From positions 310,001-374,000 of the forward strand of contig NZ_JARZHG010000004.1 in the NCBI RefSeq assembly GCF_029946505.1: 64,000 nucleotides of DNA, given 5' to 3'. Under the pieces are notes generated by a model. The model was not told the DNA's origin, made no database searches, and saw only the letters and a list, made by a program, of their open reading frames with translations. Positions 8,858 through 20,776 of this stretch are shown here, piece after piece (positions within the stretch are counted from its first letter, which is position 1; every line of letters starts with the position of its first letter). This DNA comes from Polyangium sp. y55x31 (GTDB taxonomy: Bacteria > Myxococcota_A > Polyangia > Polyangiales > Polyangiaceae). The position numbers and the translations under genes are program-made.

Positions 8858-9532
8858 TCAGCCGGAGAGCACGCGCAGAACGAGCGCCTCGATGGCCTCG
8901 ACGGGCGCGCCAGGGGCGAGCGCGGCCGAAAACGCCGCGTGCGCCGCCGGGTCCTCGGCGGAGAGCCAGCGGAAGCTCTCCTTGGGGCCGAGGAAATGGC
9001 GGTGTCGAAGCACGAAATAGAGCTCCAGCAAATCGAAGAGCAGCCACGCGCGCCGATAATGCGCCTCCACGTCCGTGGGCCCGCCGCGCCGGATGCGCCC
9101 GAGCATCTTCTCGCACCACACCCGCCGCGCCTGGATCTCCGCCTCGGGCAAACCTCTTGGCGGCCGAGCGAGCGCGGCTGCGGCGTCCGCGACGAGGCGC
9201 GCGCCGAGCCCCCGCGGATCGAGCACGGCCACGCCCCCGCGCACGTGCAGGAAATTCGCCCCCGCGAAGGCGACGTCCTTTTCGGGCACGATGAATGCGT
9301 CGAGAAAAACCCCGTCCACGAGCCGCGCATCCCGCGTCGCCTCGCCCTCCGCGCGGATCCCGAGCATGTCCCAATCGCTCTCCGGCGCCGCCGCCCCGAG
9401 CGCGCGCGAGCCATAAAGAACGACCGTGTGGCAGCCGTGCCGCGTGACCAATTCGTTCACGAGCTCTGCGAGGACGGGATCGTTCGCGAGCGCCTCGGAG
9501 GGTTTTCCCATGCCCGGTGAGGCTACGGACAT
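8858..9532 (-). CDS. Nucleotidyltransferase-domain protein
   Basis: 224 residues. The minimal nucleotidyltransferase motif is clear: VVLYGSRALGAAAPESDWDMLGI has the GS turn and the two aspartates of the DxD metal site. A third acidic residue falls in VFLDAFIV. The C-terminal half is helical and includes LLELYFVLRHRHFLGPKESF, similar to the accessory helical region of kanamycin-transferase-like or MNT-type enzymes. The reaction is probably transfer of a nucleotide, but the substrate is unknown. No HEPN partner gene of the usual antitoxin type sits beside it. An alternative ATG at 9511 would remove seven residues. No clear Shine-Dalgarno for either. Confidence 0.75.
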   Translation of the reverse strand: MSVASPGMGKPSEALANDPVLAELVNELVTRHGCHTVVLYGSRALGAAAPESDWDMLGIRAEGEATRDARLVDGVFLDAFIVPEKDVAFAGANFLHVRGGVAVLDPRGLGARLVADAAAALARPPRGLPEAEIQARRVWCEKMLGRIRRGGPTDVEAHYRRAWLLFDLLELYFVLRHRHFLGPKESFRWLSAEDPAAHAAFSAALAPGAPVEAIEALVLRVLSG

Positions 9533-9580
9533 GCGCGCGGGCCGTCAACACGGCGGGCTTGACCTCGGCGGGCCTTCGTG

Positions 9581-10381
9581 ATGCCTAAGGCGCACGCTCC
9601 CATGGCCGAGACCCCGCCTCCGCCCCCTGTCCTCGTCACCGTTCCCGCCAAAGAGGCGACCGAGCTTCGCCTCTTCGTCTTCCCGCACGCGGGGAGCGGC
9701 GCATTCCCTTACCGCGCGCTCGCCGCAAATTTGCCGCCCTGGGTCGAGCTTCACGCCTTGCAGCTCCCCGGCCGCGAATCGCTCTTCTCGGCGACACCTT
9801 ACCGGTCGATGCCCCCGCTCACCGAAGCGCTCGTCCCCGTCCTCGCGCCGAAGCTCGACCGCCCGTTCGTGTTCTTCGGGCATAGCTTCGGCGGGCACGT
9901 CGCATTCGCGATGGCGCGGGCGCTCCGCGCGCGAGGTGCCGCGGCGCCCCGGGCCCTCGTCGTCTCCAGCAGCCGCGCGCCGCACCTGCCGCTCGGGCGC
10001 ATTCCCCTGCACGATCTGCCGAGGCCGCACCTCATCGACGAGCTTCGTCGTTATGGAGGCACGCCCGAAGCCGTCCTGACGAACGACGAGCTCATGGATC
10101 TGTTCCTGCCGCCGCTCCGCGCCGATCTTCGGATCTACGAGACGAACGCCTTCGCGCCCGAAGCGCCGCTCGCGCTCCCGATCACGGCGTTCGGCGCGCG
10201 ACAGGATCTTTCGACGCGCCCCGAGCAAATCGAGGCCTGGTCCGAGCACACGAGCGCGGCCTTCACCTCGCGCATCTTCGAGGGCGGCCATTTTTATCTG
10301 TACGAGCAATCGAAGGCGGCGTTCGCCGAGGCGCTGCGCAAGGTGCTGGAGGATTGTCGGGGCGCTCAGGGCACGTCGTAA
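9581..10381 (+). CDS. Type II (external) thioesterase, alpha/beta-hydrolase
   Basis: 266-residue cytoplasmic hydrolase of the GrsT/RifR family, which clears wrongly primed or stalled acyl groups from carrier proteins of polyketide and non-ribosomal peptide synthases. Visible marks are FPHAGSGAFPYR near the N terminus (oxyanion region), LPGRE, the nucleophile motif GHSFGG (Ser102), an acidic residue in ARQDLSTRP and the catalytic His in EGGHFYLYE. No PKS or NRPS megasynthase is within the window. The nearest possible client is the ACP-based operon about 16 kb away. Starts at 9578 (GTG) and 9602 (ATG) are alternatives. The 3' end overlaps the next, convergent gene by 16 bp. Confidence 0.88.
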   Translation: MPKAHAPMAETPPPPPVLVTVPAKEATELRLFVFPHAGSGAFPYRALAANLPPWVELHALQLPGRESLFSATPYRSMPPLTEALVPVLAPKLDRPFVFFGHSFGGHVAFAMARALRARGAAAPRALVVSSSRAPHLPLGRIPLHDLPRPHLIDELRRYGGTPEAVLTNDELMDLFLPPLRADLRIYETNAFAPEAPLALPITAFGARQDLSTRPEQIEAWSEHTSAAFTSRIFEGGHFYLYEQSKAAFAEALRKVLEDCRGAQGTS

Positions 10382-10806
10382 TAGAAATGGACCTCGTCGG
10401 TCGTGCCCTGGTGCTCGACCCTCACGTGGACGTCCCAGCGGCCCGGCATGGAGAGCGCGAGCCCTCGCACGGCGTAGGCGCCGCCGCCCGCCTCCTCGAT
10501 CGCAGGCGCGTCCGTCGCCTCGTGCCCCATCGCCGGCATGATCGCGGTCACTTCGATCGAGGCCCCCTCGATCACCGCGCCGGTCGCGGCGTCGTGCAGG
10601 GTCAAACGCAGATCGTTTTCGCCCTGCATGATGGGCGCCTCGGGGACGAGCTTGAATTCGAGCGCGCCGCGCAGGCCGATCGACTCCTGGTCCGGGCTCC
10701 CCGAGGCCTGCTCCGCGCCGCCGCACGCGGCGAGCGACGAGAAGGCGATCGCGCAGAGGAGCATCCTCGAAAAACGGGCGCGGGAGATGCGGTTCGTCTC
10801 ATTCAT
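10366..10806 (-). CDS. Small FixH/YtkA-like lipoprotein
   Basis: 146-residue predicted lipoprotein with the lipobox SLAAC (Cys28). The mature part has an immunoglobulin-like beta pattern with LVPEAPIMQGENDLRLTLHDAATGAVIEGASIEVTAIMPAMGHEATDAP and a later GRWDVHVRVEHQG. The IMPAMGH stretch is typical of FixH/YtkA-like domains found near metal-transport or respiratory assembly genes. Start ATG 10806 overlaps the end of the upstream beta-barrel-like gene by 8 bp (the two stop/start codons sit within ATGAATGA). The two probably form one operon handling a metal or redox partner at the envelope. The exact role is unknown. Confidence 0.75.
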   Translation of the reverse strand: MNETNRISRARFSRMLLCAIAFSSLAACGGAEQASGSPDQESIGLRGALEFKLVPEAPIMQGENDLRLTLHDAATGAVIEGASIEVTAIMPAMGHEATDAPAIEEAGGGAYAVRGLALSMPGRWDVHVRVEHQGTTDEVHFYYDVP

Positions 10807-11743
10807 AACGCGGAAATGCTCTCCGTAGGCCGATGGCGAACGCCACGGCGGATGGTTCGTTCTTGCCGATCGAGGGGACCGGCAGGTCCACCTCGAGCGA
10901 GGCGAGCGCGGTGAAGCGCTCGGAAAAGTCGTAGCCCGCAAACAAGAGCGCCGCCGTGCGCCGCCGATCCGCGTCGGGGCTGGTCACACCGCCGATGGAA
11001 GGCGCGGATTCGCGCTCGTGCACGAGCCCCGCCGAGAGCGACCACCCCGAGGCGAACACGGGCCCCGCCGCCGCGACGAACCGCGCCCGCGGGCCAAGCT
11101 CGATCCGCTCGCCGCGCGCGCCCGTCATCGGCGTGCGAAAGCCGATCGACGCGCTGAAGATCGCCGTGGCTTCACCCGACCAGTTTTTCTCGACGAACAC
11201 GCCCGGACGAATTTCGGCGGCGCCGAGGCCCGTCGCGTCCGTGGCGAGCGGGTCCTTTGCATCCGCCGCGGATCGGCCCGTCGGCAGGCCGACGCCGGCC
11301 GTGAGGGCGATCGCGGGCCAGGCGCTCGTCGTGGTGAGCGGGACGATGTCGAAGCGCGCCGAGAATGCGAGGTCGCCGAAGCCGCCTCCGACAAACGTGT
11401 CGTCGCGCGATCCGCGGACGTTGAGGAGCACCGGCGCGACGAGGCCGAGCTGCAGGCGCGGCACCGGCGCGAACAGAACGCCGAGCTCGGCGCGGCCCTC
11501 GGCGTCGAGGGTGCCAGGCGGCGCGAGCGTGAAGCCGCCCGCGTGTCCGTGCGAGCCGAACCGATCGGAGAAGCGAAACGAGAGCCCGACCGCCGCCCGT
11601 TCGAGCGGGCCGAGCCTCTGGCCGAGGCCGTGACCGCTGCCGCAACAAGCAGATGCCGAGGCCTCACGGGAAGCGAAGAAAAGCACGCAGCCGAACACGG
11701 CCGAGGCGAACGTCTTGCGGGCACCGAGCACGGGTGCATCCAT
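10799..11743 (-). CDS. Outer-membrane beta-barrel-like protein (transporter-like)
   Basis: 314 residues with a signal peptide ending near SREASAS, then ACCGSGHGLG and many alternating beta-strands (AVGLSFRFSDRFG, AELGVLFAPVPRLQLGLVAPVL, FGDLAFSARFDIVPL, ending FAIGLRRAF). The pattern fits a MetA-pathway/phenol-degradation-like or generic transporter barrel in the outer membrane. The chosen ATG at 11743 puts the signal peptide at the N terminus. Upstream in-frame starts at 11785 and 11857 would add an unconserved leader and run into the divergent kinase promoter. It is coupled to the FixH-like lipoprotein downstream. Confidence 0.7.
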   Translation of the reverse strand: MDAPVLGARKTFASAVFGCVLFFASREASASACCGSGHGLGQRLGPLERAAVGLSFRFSDRFGSHGHAGGFTLAPPGTLDAEGRAELGVLFAPVPRLQLGLVAPVLLNVRGSRDDTFVGGGFGDLAFSARFDIVPLTTTSAWPAIALTAGVGLPTGRSAADAKDPLATDATGLGAAEIRPGVFVEKNWSGEATAIFSASIGFRTPMTGARGERIELGPRARFVAAAGPVFASGWSLSAGLVHERESAPSIGGVTSPDADRRRTAALLFAGYDFSERFTALASLEVDLPVPSIGKNEPSAVAFAIGLRRAFPRYE

Positions 11744-11855
11744 GGAGCCGCGCGCGCGGAAGATCCATGAGACACGTTGTCGCATGACGTCCGAGCAGCG
11801 CGGTGCGACGATCCGACGCACCCCGGCGCGCTCTCCGGTTGCTACGCTCGCGCCC

Positions 11856-13151
11856 ATGTCAGGCGCCCCCCTCGGCCTGCCCGCGGCCCACGAGGAAGAC
11901 GACGCGATCGGGATCGTCGAGCGAGGTCTGTCCGGCCTGCGGATCGCGGTCTCCGTGCTCTTGCTCGCGACGCTGCCCTTCAGCGAGCACGTCCTCGGCT
12001 TTCACGTCCGCTACGAGATCGCCGTGCCTGCGACGCTGCTCGTCGCCGCGGCGAATGCGCTCGTCGCTTCCCGTGCGCGGCGGGGCCGCCCGCCGCCGTC
12101 GCCGCGCGCGCTCGCGGCCGGGCTCGCGCTCGACCTCGTCGGGATCTTCGTGGTCCTCGCGTCCTCGGGCGGCGCGGCGAACCCGTGGAGCGCGCTGTTC
12201 TTGATCCACATCGCGCTCGCGGCCGCGGTCTTGCCGCTCGGGACGACGCTCGCGCTCTCGGGCTTCGCCGCGTGCCTCTTCCTCGCGCTCTTCAGCGTGC
12301 CGTCCGGGGCCTGCTGTCCGAGCCACCCGGAGAACGGCGCCTTCTCGACGCACCTCTACGGGATGTGGTTCGCCTTCGCGATCTCGGCGGGGATCATCGC
12401 CACGTTCGTCACGCACGTGCGCGGCGCGCTCGCCGCGCGGGGCCGCGAGATCGCGCGCCTGCGCCGCGAGGCCGAGGCGAACGCGAGGTTCCGCGCGCTC
12501 GCGACGCTCGCGGCCGGCACCGCGCACGAGCTCAACACGCCGCTCGGGACGATCGCCGTGCTCGCGTACGAGATCGAAGGCGGCTGCGAGCCCGAGGCGG
12601 CGAAGCGGCACGGCGCGGCGATCGGCGCGCAGGTCGAGCGATGCAGGCAGGTGATCACGCGTCTGTCCGCAGGCAGCACGCGCAGCGCCGAGGGCGAGCA
12701 CGCGAGCATCACGGACGCCGCGACACGCGCGGTCGCGGCCTGGCGCGCGGCGCACCCCGACGCGCATGTCACGATCTCCATGTCGTGTGATTCCGGCGCG
12801 CGCGTGGGTTTGTCCCCGGCCGAGGTGGAGGGCGCGCTCGGGGCTTTGCTCGACAATGCGCTCTTCGCGTGCCGGGCCGGATCGGTGACGGCGCCGATCG
12901 GCGTGCACGTTCGACGCGAGGGCGAGCGCATCCTCGTGGCGGTGGAGGACGAGGGCACGGGCGTGCCGGCGGACCTTTGCGAGCGGCTCGGCGAGCCGTT
13001 CTTGACGACGAAGGAGCCCGGCGAGGGAATGGGCCTCGGGCTCTGGCTCGTGCGGCGCGTGGTGGAGATCGCCGGAGGGACGCTCGATATCGGGCCGCGG
13101 GAGCCGCGAGGGACACGCGTGACGATCCGGCTCGTGGAGGCGCGGGCGTGA
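11856..13151 (+). CDS. regB: Redox-sensing histidine kinase, RegB/PrrB family
   Basis: 431-residue membrane sensor kinase. Six hydrophobic segments fill residues about 28-185. They include GGAANPW at 105-111, the counterpart of the GGxxNPF quinone-binding heptad of RegB/PrrB. The phosphoacceptor is in GTAHELNTPLGTI (His224). A cysteine in ERCRQVITRLSAG (Cys263) sits where RegB has its redox-active Cys265. The ATP-binding domain shows DNALFA, DEGTGV and GMGLGL. In proteobacteria this pair turns on photosynthesis, respiration and fixation genes when the quinone pool is reduced. Here it should sense respiratory state. Its stop overlaps the regulator's GTG by 4 nt. Confidence 0.9.
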   Translation: MSGAPLGLPAAHEEDDAIGIVERGLSGLRIAVSVLLLATLPFSEHVLGFHVRYEIAVPATLLVAAANALVASRARRGRPPPSPRALAAGLALDLVGIFVVLASSGGAANPWSALFLIHIALAAAVLPLGTTLALSGFAACLFLALFSVPSGACCPSHPENGAFSTHLYGMWFAFAISAGIIATFVTHVRGALAARGREIARLRREAEANARFRALATLAAGTAHELNTPLGTIAVLAYEIEGGCEPEAAKRHGAAIGAQVERCRQVITRLSAGSTRSAEGEHASITDAATRAVAAWRAAHPDAHVTISMSCDSGARVGLSPAEVEGALGALLDNALFACRAGSVTAPIGVHVRREGERILVAVEDEGTGVPADLCERLGEPFLTTKEPGEGMGLGLWLVRRVVEIAGGTLDIGPREPRGTRVTIRLVEARA

Positions 13152-13687
13152 CGGCGGCCGAGGGAAAACCCACGCTGCTCGTGGTGGACGACGACGCCGC
13201 GTTCCGGGCCGCGCTCGGGGAGGCCCTCGAACGTCGGGGTTTTTCGGTGTCGCTCGCCGAGGGGCCCGCGGCGGCGCTCGCGCTCGCCGAGCGGCAGGTC
13301 TTCGAATATGCGCTCGTCGACGTGCGAATGCCGGGCGGCAGCGGGATCGACCTCGTCCGATCGCTGCGGGGCCTCGACGAGGGGACACGAATCGTGGTGC
13401 TCACCGGATACGGCACGATCGCGAATGCGGTGGAGGCGATGCGCGCGGGCGCGTTCGATTACCTGACGAAGCCCGTGAACGCGGCCGCGTGCGAGCGGGC
13501 CCTCGCCGGTCGTCCGTCCGCGGAGGGCGCGCCGGACGACGTGCCGTCGCTCGATCGCGTGGAGTGGGAGTATCTGCACCGGGTGCTCGGCGATTGCGGC
13601 GGCAATATCTCGGAGGCCGCGCGGCGGCTGCGGATGCACCGGCGCTCGCTCCAGCGCAAGATTGCCAAAATGCCGCCCGCGCGCTGA
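13148..13687 (+). CDS. regA: RegA/PrrA-family response regulator
   Basis: 179-residue cytoplasmic regulator. The receiver domain has Asp14/Asp15, the phosphoacceptor Asp58 in LVDVRMPGGSG, Thr86 in LTGYGT and Lys108 in LTKPV. A short linker leads to a Fis-type helix-turn-helix at about 140-175. Its GGNISEAARRLRMHRRSLQRKIAK is almost identical in pattern to RegA/ActR/PrrA. Begins at a GTG that overlaps the kinase stop (GTGA), so kinase and regulator should be made in step. It belongs to the two-component pair that acts on redox-responsive promoters. Targets are not visible. Confidence 0.92.
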   Translation: MTAAEGKPTLLVVDDDAAFRAALGEALERRGFSVSLAEGPAAALALAERQVFEYALVDVRMPGGSGIDLVRSLRGLDEGTRIVVLTGYGTIANAVEAMRAGAFDYLTKPVNAAACERALAGRPSAEGAPDDVPSLDRVEWEYLHRVLGDCGGNISEAARRLRMHRRSLQRKIAKMPPAR

Positions 13688-13808
13688 GCGCGGCATTTGC
13701 GCGGCCGCGCGGAATTTGCGCGCCGAGGGATGCCCCGGGCGGCGCGGGCCGAGGCGCGCTTCCGGGTTTGCAAGGCCCTCGCGCTGCCGGTAGACTGATT
13801 CATTACGG

Positions 13809-17711
<3,903 letters not shown>

Positions 17712-17741
17712 CTCGGCACGTTTTACAAGACAGACCGCGGC

Positions 17742-19559
17742 TCAGGGCATGACGTCGACGTAGAACACGCCGCGGAGATCTTCGGTATTCGAGATGGGGC
17801 CGGGCATGCCGCCGGAGGCGCGCCACGAGGTGGCCCGGAACTGGTAATACATGCCGGGCTCGAGCGGGCCGCCGTAAGGCACGGAGACGTTCGGCTGGCC
17901 GCTCACGCCGGGAATGCTCGACCCAGCGCAGCCCATCATCTGGTCGGAGAGGCACCAGACGAGCTCGCCGTAGGCATTGTAGACGACGACGGTATAGAAG
18001 TCTTCGCTGCTGTCGTCGGCCCAGGTGAGCATGGGCGCGGTCGTGACGGCCTCGGCCTTGTCGGCGCCGGGGCTCACGACGCTGAGGGCCTCGGTGATCT
18101 TGAACGAATCCGAGAGCGGCATGTCGACGCCGGGACTCGGCATGTCGACCTCGACGATCTGCGTGCCGGCGATGTTCGGGTCGGGGTCGCGGACGAGTTT
18201 GTCGTTCTCGAACGCCGCGAGGACCTTGTAACGGCCCGCGGGCACGTCCTTGATGCTGAAGGCCGCGGTGACGCTGGGCGGGCCCGTGAGCGGCGTGCGC
18301 AGGCCGCGCGGGACCTCGCCGCGGACGAACGTGTCGCTGAACGTGGAGGCGACGACGAGGACGACGCTCGTGGCGGAGCCGCCCGGAGCATTGACGATGT
18401 TGAGGTTGCCGGACACGACGCCGAGGCCGTCGTTCGAGCGCGCGAGGTCGATGCCGGTGAGGTTCGTCATGGCCACGTCGGCCGTGGCAGGCGTGAGCTG
18501 CAAACCCGCGGCATATCCGCGCACCGTGTAGGCGCCGGCCGGGACGTTGAAGATCGTGTAGGCGCCGCTCTTGTCGGTGATCGCGGAGAAGCCGTGGTTC
18601 ATCGTGTCCTCGGCGACGACGAGCACGCCGGCCGACATGTCGTCGGCGGCGACCTTGCCGGAAATCGAGGGCAAACCCTTCTGATCCGCGGGCACACCGA
18701 TGAGCGCGATGTCGGTGAGGGTCGACTTGATGTTCCAGCCGTCGACGTCCGATTTCGCCTCGCTCGACAGGATGGGCAGCGCGGTGCGCAGGCCGCCGGG
18801 GAAGGTCTGGTAATCGGTGGCGCTCGCGCGGAGCGTGAAGGCAACGTCGGGGGCCGGCACGCCGTCGTCCTGGCGCGGGACGGGGACCGCGAGGAGGTAA
18901 TTGCCCTTGTCGTCGGTGATCGCGACGTCGCTCACGGAGGCGCCCTGATCGTCGAGGGCCATCACCTGCGCCTCGGCGACGGGGCCCTTCGTCTGGGAGT
19001 CGAACACCATGCCCTTGATGAGGACGGGCGGATAACACGCATTGCCGCCCGCCGTGAGCTCGGCGCACGTCAGGCCGCCGGCGCACTGGTTATTCGCCGG
19101 ATCGCAGGCGCCGCCCTCGGCGATGCCGCACGTGCCCGTGCCGTCGAGGTTCTGGCCGCAGACGTTGTCGCCCTGGCAGTGGTCCGGGCCGGCCGGGTCG
19201 CAGGCGCCGCCCACGGGGATCTCGCAAATCTTCGCGTCGGTGCACACGGCGTCGGCGATGCAGTGATCGGGGGTGGCCGACTCGCAGGCCTCGCCGAGCG
19301 GGATCGAGCAGGTGTTATCGGGGCCGCAGACGGTGGGGCCCTGGCAATAATCGGTGCCGCCCGGCGTGCAGGCGCCGCCCGGCGCAATCTGACAGATGTG
19401 ATCCTCGCCGCCGGGGGCGCAGACCGAGCCCGAGGGGCACGGGTCGCCGTCGGTCTCGCACGCATCGCCGAGCTTTTCGGGCGTGGGCCCGCAGCCGACG
19501 GCAGCGAAAGCGAGGGAAAACGCGGCGCCATGGAGCCAAGAAAGCTTGCGGAAGTTCAT
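17742..19559 (-). CDS. Cys-rich lipoprotein with carboxypeptidase-regulatory-like repeats
   Basis: 605-residue predicted surface lipoprotein. Signal peptide with lipobox AVGC (Cys23). Residues about 30-170 are a run of short cysteine-rich units built on G.AC....D.C......C....., similar to repeats in many myxobacterial secreted proteins. Then come at least three carboxypeptidase-regulatory (transthyretin-like) domains with the G.Y.......G.Y.V pattern (NYLLAVPVPRQ, AYTIFNVPAGAYTVRGY, AFSIKDVPAGRYKVLA). A C-terminal beta domain ends in a fibronectin-like EPGMYYQFRATSW. No catalytic site is visible, so a structural or adhesive role is more likely than enzymatic. Start ATG 19559 has GGGAGG upstream. 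A 26-bp tandem repeat lies about 120 bp before it. Confidence 0.75.
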   Translation of the reverse strand: MNFRKLSWLHGAAFSLAFAAVGCGPTPEKLGDACETDGDPCPSGSVCAPGGEDHICQIAPGGACTPGGTDYCQGPTVCGPDNTCSIPLGEACESATPDHCIADAVCTDAKICEIPVGGACDPAGPDHCQGDNVCGQNLDGTGTCGIAEGGACDPANNQCAGGLTCAELTAGGNACYPPVLIKGMVFDSQTKGPVAEAQVMALDDQGASVSDVAITDDKGNYLLAVPVPRQDDGVPAPDVAFTLRASATDYQTFPGGLRTALPILSSEAKSDVDGWNIKSTLTDIALIGVPADQKGLPSISGKVAADDMSAGVLVVAEDTMNHGFSAITDKSGAYTIFNVPAGAYTVRGYAAGLQLTPATADVAMTNLTGIDLARSNDGLGVVSGNLNIVNAPGGSATSVVLVVASTFSDTFVRGEVPRGLRTPLTGPPSVTAAFSIKDVPAGRYKVLAAFENDKLVRDPDPNIAGTQIVEVDMPSPGVDMPLSDSFKITEALSVVSPGADKAEAVTTAPMLTWADDSSEDFYTVVVYNAYGELVWCLSDQMMGCAGSSIPGVSGQPNVSVPYGGPLEPGMYYQFRATSWRASGGMPGPISNTEDLRGVFYVDVMP

Positions 19560-19682
19560 CTGGAAGGACCTCCCATTCGTTTTCGCAAAGCGACGACAAG
19601 ACCATAACAAAGGTCCGTCGCCGTGTCGCCGGGGGCAGCACGAATTTCGCTATGGAAAACGGTGAAACCATGCGCAATCGGT

Positions 19683-19786
19683 TTACCGCATTGGCTTACC
19701 GGGAGCCCTTACCGCATTTCGTTACCGGAGCCTGTGACCGCATTCCCTTACCGGGAGCGGTGACCGCATTCCCTTACCGGATCCAG
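19683..19786. repeat. Four tandem copies of a 26-bp unit
   Basis: Four head-to-tail units of exactly 26 bp at 19683-19708, 19709-19734, 19735-19760 and 19761-19786. Each has the core TKACCGCATT followed three bases later by TTACCGG, then mostly GAGC. The second half of each unit (TTACCG) partly echoes the first. Unit 4 runs into the 3' end of the EamA transporter gene and supplies its TAA stop codon (19774-19776). The array lies upstream of the lipoprotein gene starting at 19559. Confidence 0.9.
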
Positions 19787-20679
19787 AGCAGCGCGACGCC
19801 GCCGACGGCGACGAGCGCGCCGAGGGCGGCGCGCAGGCTCACGTGCTCCTTGTGGAGCAGAATGACGGCCGGAATGAGGAGGACGGGGGTCGTCGCCATG
19901 ATCGTGGCCGCGACACCCGTCTCCGTATGCTGAATGGCGAGGAGCGACAGCGAGACGCCCACGAACGGACCCGCAATCGCGCCGAGTGCGGCGAATCCGA
20001 GCGCCGCGCGGTCGCGGACCGCGACCGCCGTTCGCCCCCACCATTGGATGAACGTGAACAGGAAGGAGAAACCCACGATGCCCGCGATGATGCGAATCTG
20101 CGTCGCGGCAAACGGGTCGTAGGTCTTCATGCCGATCTTGCTCAGCACGAGCCCGACGGCCTGGCCGGCGGCGCCGCCGAATGCGAGCAAGACGCCCTTG
20201 CCGGATTCGCCTTTTGGTCCGGCGTCCGCAGGGTTCGTATTGCCCGTTCGTTCGAGCACGACGGCCGCGACGCCCACGAGCGTCACGGCCATTCCCACGA
20301 TACCGAGGGTCCCGATCCGCTCGCCGAGGACGATCCACCCGAGGACGGCCGCGATCGGGGGCGCGAGCGACATGACGAGCATCGAGACGCGCGGGCCGAT
20401 GAGCACGAATGCTCGAAAGAGGCACATGTCGCCGAAGACGAATCCGACGAGGCCACTCACGAAGAGCCAGCCCCACGCCTCGGCGGAGGCGTCGAGCGGC
20501 AATGGCAGGCCACGACGACCGAAATTGTACACGCCGAGAAAAACGAACGCGAGGACGAGGCGGACGAGGTTGAGCGACAAGGAGCCCATGCGGCGTCCAG
20601 CGGCCGCGAACGCGAGCGAGCTCGCGGTCCAGCAAAGGGCCGTGCCGAGGGCCGCGAGCTCTCCGAGAGGGATGGACAT
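19774..20679 (-). CDS. EamA/DMT-superfamily transporter
   Basis: 301-residue inner-membrane protein with about ten hydrophobic helices in two internally related halves. These are the two EamA domains, the first starting ELAALGTALCWTASSLAFAAAGRR and the second GVLLAFGGAAGQAVGLVLSKIG. Members export metabolites or amino acids; the substrate here is unknown. Start ATG 20679 gives the right position of helix 1. The stop codon falls inside the 26-bp tandem repeat, so the last residues (LLWIR) come from repeat sequence or the repeat grew from the gene end. Divergent from the second large kinase across 97 bp. Confidence 0.9.
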   Translation of the reverse strand: MSIPLGELAALGTALCWTASSLAFAAAGRRMGSLSLNLVRLVLAFVFLGVYNFGRRGLPLPLDASAEAWGWLFVSGLVGFVFGDMCLFRAFVLIGPRVSMLVMSLAPPIAAVLGWIVLGERIGTLGIVGMAVTLVGVAAVVLERTGNTNPADAGPKGESGKGVLLAFGGAAGQAVGLVLSKIGMKTYDPFAATQIRIIAGIVGFSFLFTFIQWWGRTAVAVRDRAALGFAALGAIAGPFVGVSLSLLAIQHTETGVAATIMATTPVLLIPAVILLHKEHVSLRAALGALVAVGGVALLWIR

Positions 20680-20776
20680 GGGGAAAAGGGGCGCGCAAGA
20701 TAGCCGGTTGCGACAGACCGGGAAAGAAGCCACGCAGCCGAACTGCCTTCTCGAAGACCACGCCTGACGTGCGATA

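Noticed and set aside
17712-17741. Terminator between the first kinase and the Cys-rich lipoprotein
   Set aside because: No stem of more than a few bases is visible in the 30-bp gap.
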